The position numbers and the translations under genes were made by a program. The notes under the pieces are model-generated. The model had not been told where the DNA came from. It was given only the letters and a program-made list of their open reading frames with translations, and ran no database searches. A stretch of 64,000 bases of DNA from Rhodopseudomonas sp. BR0M22 (GTDB lineage Bacteria > Pseudomonadota > Alphaproteobacteria > Rhizobiales > Xanthobacteraceae), in NCBI RefSeq assembly GCF_010907035.1, contig NZ_QUMK01000012.1:1-64000 (forward strand), read 5' to 3'. Below, piece by piece: positions 1 to 10,535 of the stretch (positions within the stretch are counted from its first letter, which is position 1; each line of letters opens with the position of its first letter).

Positions 1-1041
1 GGAGAAGCGCGGGGCGGGGGCCGGCTGTGTGTGGCCCTCGTGATTGATGAACACCTCGCGCGCCACCATGTGCGGATGCTTGGTGGCTTCGGACATCGTC
101 AGGACGGGTGCGAAACAAACGTCGGTGCCTTCCATCAGCTTGCACCATTCGTCGCGGCTCTTGGTCTTGAACACCGCGGCGAGCTTCTGCTTCAGCGCCG
201 GCCACTGCCTAGCGTCCATCTGGGCGTCGTAGTCGGCATCGGTGAGCCCGGCGATCTGGCGCAGCAGCGCGTAGAACTGCGGTTCGATCGAGCCGATCGA
301 GATGAACTGGCCGTCGGCGCACGCATAGGTGCCGTAGAAATGCGCGCCGCCGTCGAGCATGTTGCTCTCGCGGCCTTCCTTCCAGCGGCCCGCCGCGGTC
401 ATGTCGAAGAACATCGTGATCAGCGAGGCGGCGCCGTCGCACATCGCTGCATCGACCACCTGGCCCTTGCCGGACTTCGAGGCCTCCAGCAAGGCCGCGA
501 GGATGCCGACGACGAGATACAGCGAGCCGCCGCCGAAATCGCCGACCAAATTGAGCGGCGGCACCGGCTTCTCGGCCGGGCCGATCGCCGCGAGCGCGCC
601 GGTGATCGAGATGTAGTTGATGTCGTGGCCGGCGGCCTGCGCCAACGGGCCGGTCTGGCCCCAGCCGGTCATCCGCGCGTACACTAGCTTCGGATTGCGC
701 GCCATCACGACGTCGGGGCCGAGGCCGAGACGCTCCATCACGCCGGGGCGATAGCCTTCGACCAGCGCATCGGCGCTATCCAGCAGCTTCAGCACGTCGG
801 CGACCGAAGCCTTGTCCTTCAGGTCGACGGTCACGACGGTGCGGCCGCGCGCGGCGGCGCCCTGTGGCTTCTGGCCGGCGCGCACCAGCGTGATCACCTC
901 GGCGCCCATGTCGGCGAGCAGCATCGAGCCGAACGGGCCGGGCCCGATGCCGGCGAATTCGACGATGCGGGTGCCGGAGAGCGGGCCGCTGGCGTTGGCT
1001 TTCGTGGTCGGCTTGGGGGAGGCGGTCACTGTGTCTTGCAC
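1..1041 (-). CDS. Alpha-methylacyl-CoA racemase-like CaiB/BaiF protein (partial, 3' end off window)
   Basis: The minus frame is open from position 1 to about 1041, giving roughly 345 residues. It begins with the class III CoA-transferase fold (GTRIVEFAGIGPGPF) and carries GQVVDAAM and NMLDGGAHFYGTYACADG, the latter typical of alpha-methylacyl-CoA racemases rather than formyl-CoA transferases. Members bind acyl-CoA through a conserved Asp; racemases epimerise 2-methylacyl-CoA esters. No ATG suits the N-terminus; GTG at 1041 or 1029 is the likely start. It lies downstream of the molybdenum hydroxylase genes on the same strand, 187 bp after coxM, so it may share their transcript and act on a related carboxylic substrate (inference). 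The C-terminus is beyond the window. Confidence 0.85.
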   Translation of the reverse strand, partial: MQDTVTASPKPTTKANASGPLSGTRIVEFAGIGPGPFGSMLLADMGAEVITLVRAGQKPQGAAARGRTVVTVDLKDKASVADVLKLLDSADALVEGYRPGVMERLGLGPDVVMARNPKLVYARMTGWGQTGPLAQAAGHDINYISITGALAAIGPAEKPVPPLNLVGDFGGGSLYLVVGILAALLEASKSGKGQVVDAAMCDGAASLITMFFDMTAAGRWKEGRESNMLDGGAHFYGTYACADGQFISIGSIEPQFYALLRQIAGLTDADYDAQMDARQWPALKQKLAAVFKTKSRDEWCKLMEGTDVCFAPVLTMSEATKHPHMVAREVFINHEGHTQPAPAPRFS

Positions 1042-1227
1042 CTTGGGTGTCCATTGTTGTTGTCCGCGCGCGGCGCGGAGCGGTTGTTGTCGGGATCAAT
1101 CATCATGCCCGGTGTGCTCCGGGCAAGTGACTTTTCGTCCCAGCGCCGCATGCCGCCATGCTGCGGCACCGCACAAAAAACAAAGCGGCGCGCCACCAGC
1201 GCGCCGCTTGCCGTGGAGTGGAATTAT

Positions 1228-2028
1228 TCAGCCTGCGGCCTGCACCGCGCGCTGTGCCATCACCTTGATCAGGTTGGCGCGGTAGTCGGAGGTGCCGTGG
1301 ATGTCCTCGATCAGGCCATCGTCGGAGACCTTGATGCCGTCCAGCGCCGACGCCGACCAGTTCGCCTTCAATGCGTCTTCGATCACCGGCACCCGCATCA
1401 CGCCGTCCTGAGAGGCGCCGGTGGCGGCGGCGCGGATCTCGCCGCTCTTCAGCTTGGCGACGAACACGCCGGTCAGCGCGAAGCGCGATGCCGGATTGCG
1501 CATCTTGGCGTAGCCGGCCTTCTCCGGCACCGGGAACGAGATCGCGGTGATCATCTCGTTGTCCTCGAGCGCCGTCATGAACAGCCCCTTGAAGAACTGA
1601 TCGGCCGGGATTTCGCGCTTGTTGGTCTTCACCGTCGCGTTCAGCGCCAGGATCGCGGCCGGATAGTCCGCCGCCGGATCGTTGGTGGCGACCGAACCGC
1701 CGATCGTGCCGCGATAGCGCACCGCCGGATCGCCCAGCACCGAGGTGAGATGCGCGATCGCCGGGATCATGCGCTTCACGTCGGCATTGTGCATGATGTC
1801 GTAATAGGTGGTTGCCGCCTTGATGGTCAGCGTGTCGCCGCTGGCTTCGATTCCGATCAGCGCCGGAATCTTGGCGATGTCGACGAGATCGCCCGGAGCT
1901 GCGAGTCGCTGCTTCATCACCGGCAGCAGCGTATGGCCGCCGGCAAGGAATTTGGCGTCGCTGCCCTTGGCGATCAGCGCCACGGCTTCGTCGACCGAGG
2001 AGGCACGGTGATAGTTGGTGGAATACAT
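1228..2028 (-). CDS. coxM: Molybdenum hydroxylase FAD-binding (medium) subunit, CoxM-like
   Basis: 266 residues, the usual length for the medium subunit of CO/xanthine dehydrogenase-type enzymes. FAD-binding motifs of the PCMH fold are visible: AGGHTLLP near residue 30 and TIGGSVATNDPAADYPA near residue 110. The subunit passes electrons from the [2Fe-2S] subunit through FAD to the acceptor. It is the last of three subunit genes transcribed S-L-M on the minus strand, separated from the large subunit gene by a palindromic repeat at 2076-2193. The symbol follows family naming only; the large subunit argues against genuine CO oxidation. Confidence 0.88.
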   Translation of the reverse strand: MYSTNYHRASSVDEAVALIAKGSDAKFLAGGHTLLPVMKQRLAAPGDLVDIAKIPALIGIEASGDTLTIKAATTYYDIMHNADVKRMIPAIAHLTSVLGDPAVRYRGTIGGSVATNDPAADYPAAILALNATVKTNKREIPADQFFKGLFMTALEDNEMITAISFPVPEKAGYAKMRNPASRFALTGVFVAKLKSGEIRAAATGASQDGVMRVPVIEDALKANWSASALDGIKVSDDGLIEDIHGTSDYRANLIKVMAQRAVQAAG

Positions 2029-2075
2029 GGGTATCTCCTGTCAGAGATCGATTGCTTGTTTGATCGCAGACCTCT

Positions 2076-2193
2076 CCGTCATTGCGAGGAGCGAAGCGAC
2101 GAAGCAATCCAGCTTAGTGCGTGGATCTGGATTGCTTCGCGGAGCCTGTGCCCGGACCGCGCGACGCGCGGATCCGGGTGCTCGCAATGACGG
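2076..2193. repeat. Nested palindromic intergenic repeat
   Basis: Two perfect nested inverted repeats: an outer 13-bp pair (2076-2088 CCGTCATTGCGAG with 2181-2193) and an inner 12-bp pair (2101-2112 GAAGCAATCCAG with 2127-2138). The word 'cattgcgaggagcgaagcg' is, from memory, a very common dispersed repeat in Bradyrhizobium and Rhodopseudomonas. Lying in the coxL-coxM spacer, the transcribed form would fold into a long stem, which could act as an mRNA stability or polarity element. A degenerate relative occurs at 45061-45125. Confidence 0.85.
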
Positions 2194-2195
2194 TC

Positions 2196-4550
2196 TTATT
2201 CGGCCGCCTGTTGCAGTTGCATCGCGTGCCAGACCCGGTCCGGCGTCGCCGGCATTTCCAGCCGGTTGTTGCCGATCGCGTCGGTGATGGCGTTGATCAC
2301 CGCCGCGGATGCGCCGATCGCGCCGGCCTCGCCGCAGCCCTTGACGCCGAGCGGATTGCCCGGACACAGCGTCGTGGTGTGCGAGATCTGGAACGACGGC
2401 ACGTCGTCGGCGCGCGGCATCGCGTAGTCCATGAATGACGCGGTCACGAGCTGGCCGCTGTCGTCGTAGATCGCGTTCTCCAGGATCGCCTGACCGATGC
2501 CCTGCACCAGACCGCCATGCACCTGGCCCTCGACGATCATCGGGTTGATCAGCCGCCCGAAGTCGTCGACCGCGACGAAGTTGACGAACGAGGTCTTGCC
2601 GGTGCCCGGATCGACCTCGACTTCGCAGATGTAGGAGCCGGCCGGGAAGGTGAAGTTGGTCGGATCGTAGAACGCACTTTCCTTCAGGCCCGGCTCCATG
2701 CCGTCCGGCAGGTTGTGCGCCGTGTAGGCGGCGAGCGCGACCATTGGCAGCGCGATCGCCTTGTCGGTGCCGGTGACTTTGAACTCGCCGTTCTCGATGA
2801 CGATGTCGTTCTCGGATGCTTCGAGCTGATGCGCCGCGATCTTCTTGGCCTTGGCTTCGACCTTCTCCATCGCCTTGAAGATCGCCGACATGCCGACCGC
2901 CGCCGAGCGCGACCCGTAGGTGCCCATGCCGAACTGCACCTTGTCGGTGTCGCCGTGCACGATCGACACCTGGTTGATCGGGATGCCGAGCCGGTCCGCG
3001 ACCAACTGGGCAAACGTGGTCTCGTGGCCCTGGCCGTGGCTGTGCGAGCCGGTCAGGATCTCGATGGTGCCGACCGGGTTGACGCGGACTTCGGCCGACT
3101 CCCACAGGCCGACACCGGCGCCGAGCGAGCCGACCGCCTTGGACGGCGCGATGCCGCAGGCCTCGATGTAGCAGGACAGGCCGATGCCGCGCAGCTTGCC
3201 TTCGCTCTTGGCCTTGGCCTTGCGCGCGGGGAAGCCGGCGTAGTCGATCGCCTTCAGCGCAGCGTCGAGCGACGCGTTGAAGTCGCCGGTGTCGTAGGCC
3301 ATGATCACCGGGGTCTGATGCGGGAACTGGGTGATGAAGTTCTTGCGCCGCAGTTCGGCCGGATCGACCTTGAGTTGCCGCGCCGCGGTCTCGACCAGCC
3401 GCTCCAGCAGATAGCAGGCCTCGGGCCGCCCGGCGCCGCGATAGGCGTCGACCGGCGTGGTGTTGGTGTAGACACCCACCACCTCGGTGTAGATCGCCGG
3501 GATGTTGTACTGGCCGCTCAGCAGCGTCGCGTACAGATAGGTCGGCACCGACGACGAGAACAGCGACATATAGGCGCCGAAATTGGCGTAGGTCTTCACC
3601 CGCAGGCCCAGCATCTTGTTGTCGGCGTCGAACGCCATCTCGGCTTTCGACAGATGATCGCGGCCGTGCGCGTCGGTGACGAAGGCTTCGTTGCGGTCAC
3701 CGGTCCACTTCACCGGGCGGCCGGTTTTCTTCGAGGCCCACAGCGCCACCATCTCTTCCGGATAGATGAAGATCTTGGAGCCGAAGCCGCCGCCGACATC
3801 GGGCGCCACCACCCGCAGCTTGTGCTCGGGGGCGATGTTGTAGAACGCCGACAGCACCAGGCGCGCGACATGCGGGTTTTGCGAGGTGGTGTAGAGCGTG
3901 AAGTGCTCTTCGGCCGGATTGTACTCGGCGACCGCCGCGCGCGGCTCCATCGCGTTCGGCACCAGCCTGTTGTTGGTGAGCTCGATCGTGACGACGTTGG
4001 CGGCCTTGCTGAACGCCTCGTCGGTCGCCTTCTGGTCGCCGATCTCCCAGTCGTAAACGATGTTGCCGGGCGCTTCGGGGTGAAGCTGGGCTGCTCCATC
4101 GGCAATCGCCGCCTTGATGTTGGCGACCGCGGGCAGCTCCTCGTAATGCACCACCACGGCCTCGGCGGCGTCGCGGGCGAGGTTCTTGCTCTCGGCGATC
4201 ACCACCGCGACCGCCTGGCCGACGAACCGCACCGTCTCCGGCGCCATCGCCGGCCACGCGCCCATCTTCATCGCCGAGCCATCCTTGGAGTGGATTGCCC
4301 AGCCGCAGATCAGGTTGCCGACCTTGTCGTCGACGATCTGCTGGCCGGTGAGCACGTCGATCACGCCCGGCATCGCCTTGGCGGCGTCGAGCTCGATGCC
4401 GGTGATCTTGGCGTGCGCGTGCGGGCTGCGCACGAAATGCGCGTAGGTCATGCCCTGCAGCTTGATGTCGTCGACATAGCGGCCGCGGCCGGTGATGAAG
4501 CGGCGGTCTTCCTTGCGCGCGACGCGCGCGCCGATACCCTCGATGCCCAT
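2196..4550 (-). CDS. coxL: Molybdenum hydroxylase large subunit, form II CoxL type
   Basis: 784 residues from ATG 4550; a GGGAGAG Shine-Dalgarno favours it over the TTG six bases upstream. It has the aldehyde oxidase/xanthine dehydrogenase a/b hammerhead domain, then molybdopterin-binding motifs GGGFGSK (253-259), GQGHETTF and the catalytic-Glu region [10 protein letters not shown] near the C-terminus. The active-site loop reads AYRGAGRPE (369-377). True CO dehydrogenases carry AYxCSFR; AYRGAGR marks the form II group, whose substrates are mostly unknown. The enzyme uses Mo-cytosine-dinucleotide cofactor with the S and M subunits. The neighbouring acyl-CoA racemase gene hints at an organic substrate (inference). 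Confidence 0.9.
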   Translation of the reverse strand: MGIEGIGARVARKEDRRFITGRGRYVDDIKLQGMTYAHFVRSPHAHAKITGIELDAAKAMPGVIDVLTGQQIVDDKVGNLICGWAIHSKDGSAMKMGAWPAMAPETVRFVGQAVAVVIAESKNLARDAAEAVVVHYEELPAVANIKAAIADGAAQLHPEAPGNIVYDWEIGDQKATDEAFSKAANVVTIELTNNRLVPNAMEPRAAVAEYNPAEEHFTLYTTSQNPHVARLVLSAFYNIAPEHKLRVVAPDVGGGFGSKIFIYPEEMVALWASKKTGRPVKWTGDRNEAFVTDAHGRDHLSKAEMAFDADNKMLGLRVKTYANFGAYMSLFSSSVPTYLYATLLSGQYNIPAIYTEVVGVYTNTTPVDAYRGAGRPEACYLLERLVETAARQLKVDPAELRRKNFITQFPHQTPVIMAYDTGDFNASLDAALKAIDYAGFPARKAKAKSEGKLRGIGLSCYIEACGIAPSKAVGSLGAGVGLWESAEVRVNPVGTIEILTGSHSHGQGHETTFAQLVADRLGIPINQVSIVHGDTDKVQFGMGTYGSRSAAVGMSAIFKAMEKVEAKAKKIAAHQLEASENDIVIENGEFKVTGTDKAIALPMVALAAYTAHNLPDGMEPGLKESAFYDPTNFTFPAGSYICEVEVDPGTGKTSFVNFVAVDDFGRLINPMIVEGQVHGGLVQGIGQAILENAIYDDSGQLVTASFMDYAMPRADDVPSFQISHTTTLCPGNPLGVKGCGEAGAIGASAAVINAITDAIGNNRLEMPATPDRVWHAMQLQQAAE

Positions 4551-4660
4551 GTGCAATTCTCTCCCTTCGACTGCTTTGGCCGCGCGGATTCGGAACGTCG
4601 CGGGTCGCAGCCATCATTCGAACGTGTGGTCGGCGACGAAACGGCAGGCGGGCAGGCGGC

Positions 4661-5146
4661 CTATTCGGCGGCCTGCGCCACATTCATGCGGGAGGCGGCG
4701 TCCAGCACCGACTTGACGATGTTATGATAGCCGGTGCACCGGCAGATGTTGCCTTCGAGCTCGTGGCGCACGGTCTCTTCGTCGAGGTTGCCGCCATAGC
4801 GGTGCACGATGTCGATCGCCGACATGATCATGCCGGGCGTGCAGTAGCCGCACTGCAAACCGTGATTGTCGCGGAACGCCGCCTGCATCGGATGCAGTTC
4901 GTCGCCCTTGGAGATGCCTTCGATCGTGGTGATGTCGGCGCCGTCGACCTGGCCGACCAGCGTCGTGCACGACTTCACCGCGCGGCCGTCGATATGCACC
5001 ACGCAGCAGCCGCACTGGCTGGTATCGCAGCCGACATGGGTTCCGGTCAGGCCGAGATGATCGCGCAGCAGATGCACGAGGAGCGTTCGATCCTCGACAT
5101 CCGCCGTCACGAGCTTGCCGTTGACGGTCAGTGAGACTTTGGACAC
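4661..5146 (-). CDS. coxS: Molybdenum hydroxylase [2Fe-2S] (small) subunit, CoxS-like
   Basis: 161 residues. The N-terminal plant-type ferredoxin domain has CDTSQCGCC followed by a fourth Cys; the C-terminal helical domain holds the second cluster with CGYCTPGM and CRCTGYHNI. This is the standard two-cluster electron-transfer subunit of the xanthine dehydrogenase family. The start is GTG at 5146, preceded by GGGAGGA. It is the first gene of the minus-strand S-L-M operon; the 110-bp gap to coxL shows no separate gene. A 15-bp palindrome just upstream (5171-5185) may be an operator. Confidence 0.9.
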   Translation of the reverse strand: MSKVSLTVNGKLVTADVEDRTLLVHLLRDHLGLTGTHVGCDTSQCGCCVVHIDGRAVKSCTTLVGQVDGADITTIEGISKGDELHPMQAAFRDNHGLQCGYCTPGMIMSAIDIVHRYGGNLDEETVRHELEGNICRCTGYHNIVKSVLDAASRMNVAQAAE

Positions 5147-5170
5147 GCGTCAGTCCTCCCGATGAATTTT

Positions 5171-5185
5171 TAATTGTTCCAATTA
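5171..5185. promoter_or_regulatory. Palindrome upstream of coxS, possible operator
   Basis: TAATTG-TTC-CAATTA, perfect 6-bp arms, 25 bp upstream of the coxS start in an AT-rich patch that could include the -10 region. The size and symmetry suit a dimeric MarR/GntR-like repressor, but no regulator gene is adjacent on this side. Assignment is inferential. Confidence 0.4.
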
Positions 5186-5398
5186 GAAGCGCGGCGGCCG
5201 CACTTTGCAACTGGGATTTTTCGCTACTCGGACGACCGCGAGCTTCAAGCTTTGGTGACGGTTTAGTGACCGCCGCAAACTACGCGGCCATTCGCGCCGT
5301 CGGATCGATCTTGGGCGGGAAGGTTGCTCTGAACTTAAGCAGCGGCTGCCGATCGACGCGGTTTAGGTTGCGGTGCAGCGATGATTGGAACGGGGCAG

Positions 5399-5425
5399 AG
5401 CACCGGCTGGGACTCAGCCGGTGCT
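5399..5425 (-). terminator. Hairpin downstream of leuA
   Basis: Perfect 11-bp inverted repeat AGCACCGGCTG (5399-5409) / 5415-5425 with a 5-nt loop, 22 bp after the leuA stop. In the leuA direction no T-run follows; a T-run (CCTTTT) is present on the plus side. The rest of 5147-5447 holds the cox promoter region with the palindrome at 5171-5185 and no other gene that I can see. Confidence 0.6.
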
Positions 5426-5447
5426 CCTTTTACTCTGCCGCAAGTGA

Positions 5448-7109
5448 TCAGGCGTTGTTGGCGGCGTGCAAAAGCGCACGCACCGAAGCCGTGGCGACGT
5501 CCGGATCAATTCCTGTGCCGAACACGGTGCGGCCATCGGCCGTGCGACATTCGACATAGGCGGCGGCCTGCGCGGCGGCGCCGGAGCCGATCGCGTGCTC
5601 CTGATAGTCCGCAACGTCGAGCACCGGACCGCCGGCGTCTTGCAGCGCCGCCACCACGCCCGAGATCAGGCCATTGCCGCGGCCCGACAGCGAACGGACC
5701 TCGCCGTCGATCGCGATATGGCCGATGAAGGTCCGTCGTCCTACCGGTCCGGTCTCTTCGTAGTCCACCAGCACGAACCGGTCGGTCGGGCGCTGCAGAT
5801 AGCAGCCGGCAAAGCACTGCCAGATGTCCGAGGTATTCAGCTCGCGGCCGAGATCGTCCGCCAGTTTCTGGACGTGCGTGCTGAAGTCCGCCTGCATCCG
5901 CTTCGGCAGCTTCAATCCCTTGTCCTGCTCCAGCACCCAGGCGACGCCGCCTTTGCCGGACTGTGAGTTGACGCGGATGACGGCTTCGTAGGTCTCGCCG
6001 ATGTCGGCCGGATCGATCGGCAGATACGGCATCTCCCAAAAGCCGTCATTGCGCTGCGCATGCGCCGCGAAGCCCTTGCGGATGGCGTCCTGATGCGAGC
6101 CGGAGAAGGCCGTATGCACCAGCTCGCCCGCATAGGGATGCCGCGGATGAACCGACAGTTCGGTGCAATGCTCGACCGTGTTCACCACCTCGCGCAGAGC
6201 CGGGAACGACAGCCTGGGATCGATCCCCTGGGTGTAGAGGTTCAGCGCCAGGGTCACGAGATCGACGTTGCCGGTGCGCTCGCCATTGCCGAACAGGCAG
6301 CCCTCGACCCGGTCCGCGCCGGCCAGCAGGCCCAGTTCGGTCGCCGCCACCCCGGTCCCCCGATCATTGTGAGGGTGCAGGCTGATGACGACGGAATCCC
6401 GCCGCGAAATGTTGCGGCAGAACCACTCGATCTGATCGGCGTAGACGTTCGGCATCGCGACTTCGACGGTCGCCGGCAGATTCAGGATCGCCGGGCGCTC
6501 CGGGGTCGGCTGCCACACGTCGAGCACGCGCTCGCAGATCTCGAGTGCGAAGTCGGGTTCGGTGAAGCAGAAGGTTTCGGGCGAATACTCGAAGGTCCAG
6601 TCAGTGCCGGGACGCTTGAGGCTCTCGTCGAGCATCGCGGTGACCCCTGTGATCGCCAGATCGACGACGTCCCGCCGCTCCATGCCGAACACCACGCGCC
6701 GGAACAGCGGTGCTGTGGCATTGTACAGGTGCACGATCGCGCGTTGCGCACCCTCCAGCGACTCGAAGGTCCGGGCGATCAGGTCGGTGCGCGATTGGGT
6801 GAGAACCTGGATCGTGACGTCGTCGGGGATCCGGTCGTCGGTGATCAGGCTGCGGACGAAATCGAATTCGGTCTGCGAGGCCGACGGAAATGCCACCTCG
6901 ATTTCCTTGAAGCCGATCGCGATCAGCATGTCGTAGAAGCGCTGCTTGCGCTCGACCCCCATGGGATTGGCCAGCGACTGATTGCCATCGCGCAGGTCGG
7001 TGGACAGCCAGCGCGGCGCCGACGTCAGGCGACGGGACGGCCATTGCCGGTCCGGCAGCTCGACCGGCGTCACGAAGGGGCGGTATTTGGTTTCGGGATT
7101 CTTCAACAT
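5448..7109 (-). CDS. leuA: 2-isopropylmalate synthase
   Basis: 553 residues, the size of the large 'LeuA type 2' subfamily. It condenses acetyl-CoA with 2-oxoisovalerate in the first committed step of leucine synthesis. The N-terminus carries the type 2 signature with [12 protein letters not shown] (the Asp-Arg-Asp-Gly metal and substrate site), and HPHNDRGTG supplies the metal-binding His. The C-terminal regulatory domain (about residues 430-553) is complete. It is monocistronic, divergent from the AraC gene across 337 bp and followed by a hairpin. The other HMGL-family enzyme here, NifV (57655-58851), is much shorter and makes homocitrate. Confidence 0.93.
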   Translation of the reverse strand: MLKNPETKYRPFVTPVELPDRQWPSRRLTSAPRWLSTDLRDGNQSLANPMGVERKQRFYDMLIAIGFKEIEVAFPSASQTEFDFVRSLITDDRIPDDVTIQVLTQSRTDLIARTFESLEGAQRAIVHLYNATAPLFRRVVFGMERRDVVDLAITGVTAMLDESLKRPGTDWTFEYSPETFCFTEPDFALEICERVLDVWQPTPERPAILNLPATVEVAMPNVYADQIEWFCRNISRRDSVVISLHPHNDRGTGVAATELGLLAGADRVEGCLFGNGERTGNVDLVTLALNLYTQGIDPRLSFPALREVVNTVEHCTELSVHPRHPYAGELVHTAFSGSHQDAIRKGFAAHAQRNDGFWEMPYLPIDPADIGETYEAVIRVNSQSGKGGVAWVLEQDKGLKLPKRMQADFSTHVQKLADDLGRELNTSDIWQCFAGCYLQRPTDRFVLVDYEETGPVGRRTFIGHIAIDGEVRSLSGRGNGLISGVVAALQDAGGPVLDVADYQEHAIGSGAAAQAAAYVECRTADGRTVFGTGIDPDVATASVRALLHAANNA

Positions 7110-7446
7110 GATCGATATCCGTTGCGCGCGGAGGAAAGGTCAAAGCGGGCACGGCTGGATACGGCCGCCAGGCTGCCGTCAGTCCCGGCGACCGCCAGTA
7201 AGTCGAAGCGCAACGGACAGAAGTCGGTCGTGGTGAGCCGCCAGGGCGCGGGTGGTCCGACCGCAGGTCTCGACAGCCGCCGGCACCGCGCAAAGCGGTC
7301 GGGCAGGGCTGGGGACGATATCGGCGATCGAGAACACGGGGGTATCCACGGACCTCTGTGGGACTGTCGCCCTACATAAACCAATGGCCTTGTGATAATC
7401 TCGCGCGGAAAGATCAGTTTTCGTCGCGAAAGGATCAGGTGAGGCG
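7110..7446. other. leuA / araC divergent intergenic region
   Basis: 337 bp between the divergent leuA and AraC-family starts. No gene is evident. It should hold both promoters, but I see no recognisable operator or a leucine-rich attenuator peptide. Confidence 0.5.
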
Positions 7447-8193
7447 ATGCGGACGCAGGCGGTTACCGATCATGTTGCCGTCGTCAGCGAGGATGCGCAG
7501 CACTTTGCCAGCCGCCGTCATTCCCACCCGCAGGCGCAACTGATCTACGCCATCACCGGCGTTGTCTCCGTCACCACGGCCAATGGGACCTGGGTCGTGC
7601 CGCCGAGCCGTGCCGTGTGGGTGCCGGCCGGTGTCGAACACGACACGCAAAGTCGTGCTGCGGTGCAGTTCCGTTCGCTGCTGATCGATTCGACGGAAGC
7701 GAAGGGGCTGCCGGATGTCTGCACTGCGATCGAGGTGACGCCCTTGCTTCGCGAACTGATCCTGCGGCTGGTTGCGGTCGCAGGTACGCCAGATCGCACC
7801 GAATTCAGCAGCGCCGTTACGCAGCTTCTGCTGCTGGAACTGGCGACACGTCCGATCGAGCCGCTCAGTCTGCCGACGCCCGGGCATGCTCAGCTCGCGC
7901 TGTTCTGCGACAAGATCCGCGGTCGACCTGCCGCTTCCGTCTCGCTCGAGCAAGCCGCGCGGGCGCTTCACATGAGCCGGGCGAGCTTCATGCGTTTGTT
8001 TCAGCGCGAAACCGGGATGAGCTTCCTGCGCTGGCGTCAGCAGGCGCGCCTGTTGCACGCCTTGGCGCTGCTGGCCGAAGGACAGTCGATCCTGAACGTG
8101 GCTCTGGCCTGCGGCTATGACAGCCCGAGTGCATTTTCGGCCATGTTCCGGCGAGTCCTCGGGAAATCACCAAGTGAGTACTTTGCGTCCTGA
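7447..8193 (+). CDS. AraC-family transcriptional regulator with N-terminal cupin sensor
   Basis: 248 residues. Residues 10-95 form an RmlC-like cupin (RRHSHPQAQLIYAITG, then VPPSRAVWVPAGVEHD), the class that senses small ligands. The C-terminal 100 residues hold two helix-turn-helix motifs ending in GYDSPSAFSAMFRRVLGKSPSEYF, the classic AraC signature. The start ATG lies at 7447. It is transcribed away from leuA and towards a chemoreceptor gene. The target is unknown; regulators of this cupin/AraC layout often control an adjacent exporter, but none is adjacent here. Confidence 0.87.
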   Translation: MRTQAVTDHVAVVSEDAQHFASRRHSHPQAQLIYAITGVVSVTTANGTWVVPPSRAVWVPAGVEHDTQSRAAVQFRSLLIDSTEAKGLPDVCTAIEVTPLLRELILRLVAVAGTPDRTEFSSAVTQLLLLELATRPIEPLSLPTPGHAQLALFCDKIRGRPAASVSLEQAARALHMSRASFMRLFQRETGMSFLRWRQQARLLHALALLAEGQSILNVALACGYDSPSAFSAMFRRVLGKSPSEYFAS

Positions 8194-8230
8194 ACTAAAG
8201 TCGAAGCCGCAATCCCGGACTACGCAATTT

Positions 8231-8254
8231 ACGCAGCCTTAGACAATGCTGCGT
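8231..8254 (+). terminator. Stem-loop after the AraC gene
   Basis: ACGCAGC (8231-8237), 10-nt loop, GCTGCGT (8248-8254), followed by AGTTTC. It lies 38 bp after the stop codon and 57 bp before the next start. A weak intrinsic terminator is the simplest reading. Confidence 0.45.
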
Positions 8255-8310
8255 AGTTTCGGATTGCCCGGCGCGGTTCCGGGGTGCGGCGTTTTCGACG
8301 AGGTAATCAA

Positions 8311-10356
8311 GTGAGTGGTACGACGGCCGCCGGAGCGCGGGATAAAACCTTTGCGCTGCCGGCTTTGCGCTTTCGTGGCAAGGTCACGCTGGGCTTTGCG
8401 GTGGTGCTCGGCATTACGGCCATCAGCATGGGGCTGGCCTACCTCGGGTTCGAGCGAGTTTCGGATGGAGTCGTTGCGTATCGCGACGGCGTTCGCCAGT
8501 CCGATCTCGCCCGTGACATCGACCGCGAAATGGTCAGCTACGAGGCACGCGCCCGCCATTATGTCCTGACCGGCAAGGAGGACGATGCCAAGGCGGCGCG
8601 CGCGGCCGAAACCGGGCTCAAGGATGCGATCGACCGCTCGCTCCAGGCCGCGACCAAGCCGGCGCAACGCGCAGCCCTGGCCGCGCTCTCGGGCGAGTTC
8701 GCGACCTTCACCAAGCTGTTCGCCGACATCGTTGCGCTGAAGACCGACAGCGCCTTGGTGATTCAGAACGGGCTGACGCGCGGCGGCCTGAACCTGCGCT
8801 ACAAGTTCGACGATCTGATGAGTTCGGCGAGCGACCGCGAAGATTCCAGCGCCGAGCTCGGCGCCAAGCGGGCCTCGGAGCAGTACGCAGCCGCCATGGC
8901 GCTGGTGAATACGTTCGCCATCAACTCCAGCATCCCGGTCGCCGACAATGCGTTGGCGCGGCTCAAATTCGTCGAGAATTCGCTGAACATCATCAAGTCC
9001 GGTGACGCAGAGCTTTCCGCAGCGGTGAAGGAGATCTTCACCATGCTGGGCGAGTACCGCCAGTCACTGGTCAAGCTCAGCGACAACGTCAAGGCGATCG
9101 ACGCCAAGGTCGCCACCATGGTCGGCTCGGCCTCGGCGATCGTGCGCAGTGCCGAAGCCATCAAGGCCGACCTGCTCGCCGATCAGCAGCGGCTCGAGCG
9201 GGAGTCCGACGCCGCCGTCTCGGGTACCGAACGCATGGTGGCGATGCTCGGCATCGGCGGCTTCCTGCTCGGCGCGGTGCTGGCGGTGCTGCTTGGGCGC
9301 GGCATCTCGCGACCGATGCAGGCGATGTGCGCGGCGATGCGCCGGCTGGCCGGCGGCGACTTCAATGTGGTGCTGCCGGGACTCGGCCGCCGCGACGAAA
9401 TCGGCGAGATGGCGGCCGCAGTCGAGGAGTTCAAGGTCCAGGCGGCCCACAAGGCGGAGCAGGACGCAGTCGCCCGCGAGCGCGAGGCTGAGGCGGGCCG
9501 TGAAGCCCGCCGTGCCGAGCTGATTGGGTTTGCCAGCGAGTTCGAAAGCGCGGTCGGCGCGATCGTGGCGCATGTCTCGGACGCTGCGTCACAGCTCGAA
9601 AGCGCCGCCGCGACGCTGACCCGCACGGCGGAGACGACTCAATCGTTGTCGGGACAAGTCGCAGGCGACTCCCAACAGGCTTCATCCGGCATGCAGGCGG
9701 TCGCCTCGGCGACCGAACAACTGTCGGCCTCTGTCGGCGAGATCGGGCGCCGGGTCGGGCAGTCGCGGGACATTGCCGAGGCCGCGGTGGAGCAGGCGCG
9801 CGAGACCGACGACCGGATCGGCAAGCTGACCCAGGCCGCGCAGCAGATCGGCGAGGTCATGCAGCTGATCACCACGATCGCCGAGCAGACCAATCTGCTA
9901 GCGTTGAATGCGACCATCGAGGCCGCGCGCGCCGGCGAGGCCGGGCGAGGTTTCGCCGTGGTCGCCGCCGAGGTCAAGTCGCTGGCGACTCAGACCGCGA
10001 AAGCGACCGACGAAATCTCCTCTCAGGTGTCGGAGATGCAGGAAGCGACCCGTGACTCGGTGACCTCGATTCAGAGGATCGGCAGCACGATCGCCGAGAT
10101 CTCGACGATCTCCGCGTCGATCGCCGGCGCCGTCACTCAGCAGGACGCCGCGACGCGGGAGATCGCCAGCAGCGTTCAGGGCGTGGCGCAGGGAACCCAG
10201 CGGGTCGCCGGCAACATCGCCGAAGTCAATCGCGGCGCTGCCGAGACCGGGGCGGCCTCCGCCCAGGTGCTGCAATCCGCCCGCAGCCTGTCGTCCGAAA
10301 GTGCGCGGCTGCGCACCGAACTCGACCGTTTCATGGCGAATATCCGCGCTGCCTGA
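8311..10356 (+). CDS. Methyl-accepting chemotaxis protein
   Basis: About 681 residues from GTG 8311, chosen because GAGG (8300-8303) sits 7 nt upstream; an in-frame GTG at 8284 lacks a good site. Layout: cytoplasmic stub, TM1 (about 20-40), a long periplasmic helical region of about 270 residues, TM2 ([18 protein letters not shown]), HAMP ([11 protein letters not shown] onwards), then the signalling domain with the conserved hairpin tip [20 protein letters not shown]. No C-terminal CheR/CheB pentapeptide is visible. No che genes are nearby. The ligand cannot be predicted. The signalling region is close in sequence to that of the second receptor at 29857-31548. Confidence 0.93.
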   Translation: MSGTTAAGARDKTFALPALRFRGKVTLGFAVVLGITAISMGLAYLGFERVSDGVVAYRDGVRQSDLARDIDREMVSYEARARHYVLTGKEDDAKAARAAETGLKDAIDRSLQAATKPAQRAALAALSGEFATFTKLFADIVALKTDSALVIQNGLTRGGLNLRYKFDDLMSSASDREDSSAELGAKRASEQYAAAMALVNTFAINSSIPVADNALARLKFVENSLNIIKSGDAELSAAVKEIFTMLGEYRQSLVKLSDNVKAIDAKVATMVGSASAIVRSAEAIKADLLADQQRLERESDAAVSGTERMVAMLGIGGFLLGAVLAVLLGRGISRPMQAMCAAMRRLAGGDFNVVLPGLGRRDEIGEMAAAVEEFKVQAAHKAEQDAVAREREAEAGREARRAELIGFASEFESAVGAIVAHVSDAASQLESAAATLTRTAETTQSLSGQVAGDSQQASSGMQAVASATEQLSASVGEIGRRVGQSRDIAEAAVEQARETDDRIGKLTQAAQQIGEVMQLITTIAEQTNLLALNATIEAARAGEAGRGFAVVAAEVKSLATQTAKATDEISSQVSEMQEATRDSVTSIQRIGSTIAEISTISASIAGAVTQQDAATREIASSVQGVAQGTQRVAGNIAEVNRGAAETGAASAQVLQSARSLSSESARLRTELDRFMANIRAA

Positions 10357-10535
10357 TCGCTTCCATTCCGCGCGCAACCTCCTGAACTTGCGGCAGGCCG
10401 CCGCAGGTTTGGCGCGTGCATTGGAACCGTTCTGGTGCTCTCCCGTTGACCCGGCGCAAATCGGTCCATCGCTTGCCGGTGGATCGCCACGTTCGGCGCT
10501 GGCGGCGTGGCACACCGCAGCCGGAGTGGGAGGAG

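Noticed and set aside
2517-4727. A 736-codon plus-strand frame opposite coxL
   Set aside because: Shadow of coxL, which itself shows all expected molybdenum hydroxylase motifs.
2196-5146. Genuine aerobic CO dehydrogenase
   Set aside because: The active-site loop AYRGAGR is the form II type rather than the form I AYxCSFR.
7110-7446. Leucine leader-peptide attenuator before leuA
   Set aside because: No short frame with a run of leucine codons followed by alternative hairpins was seen.
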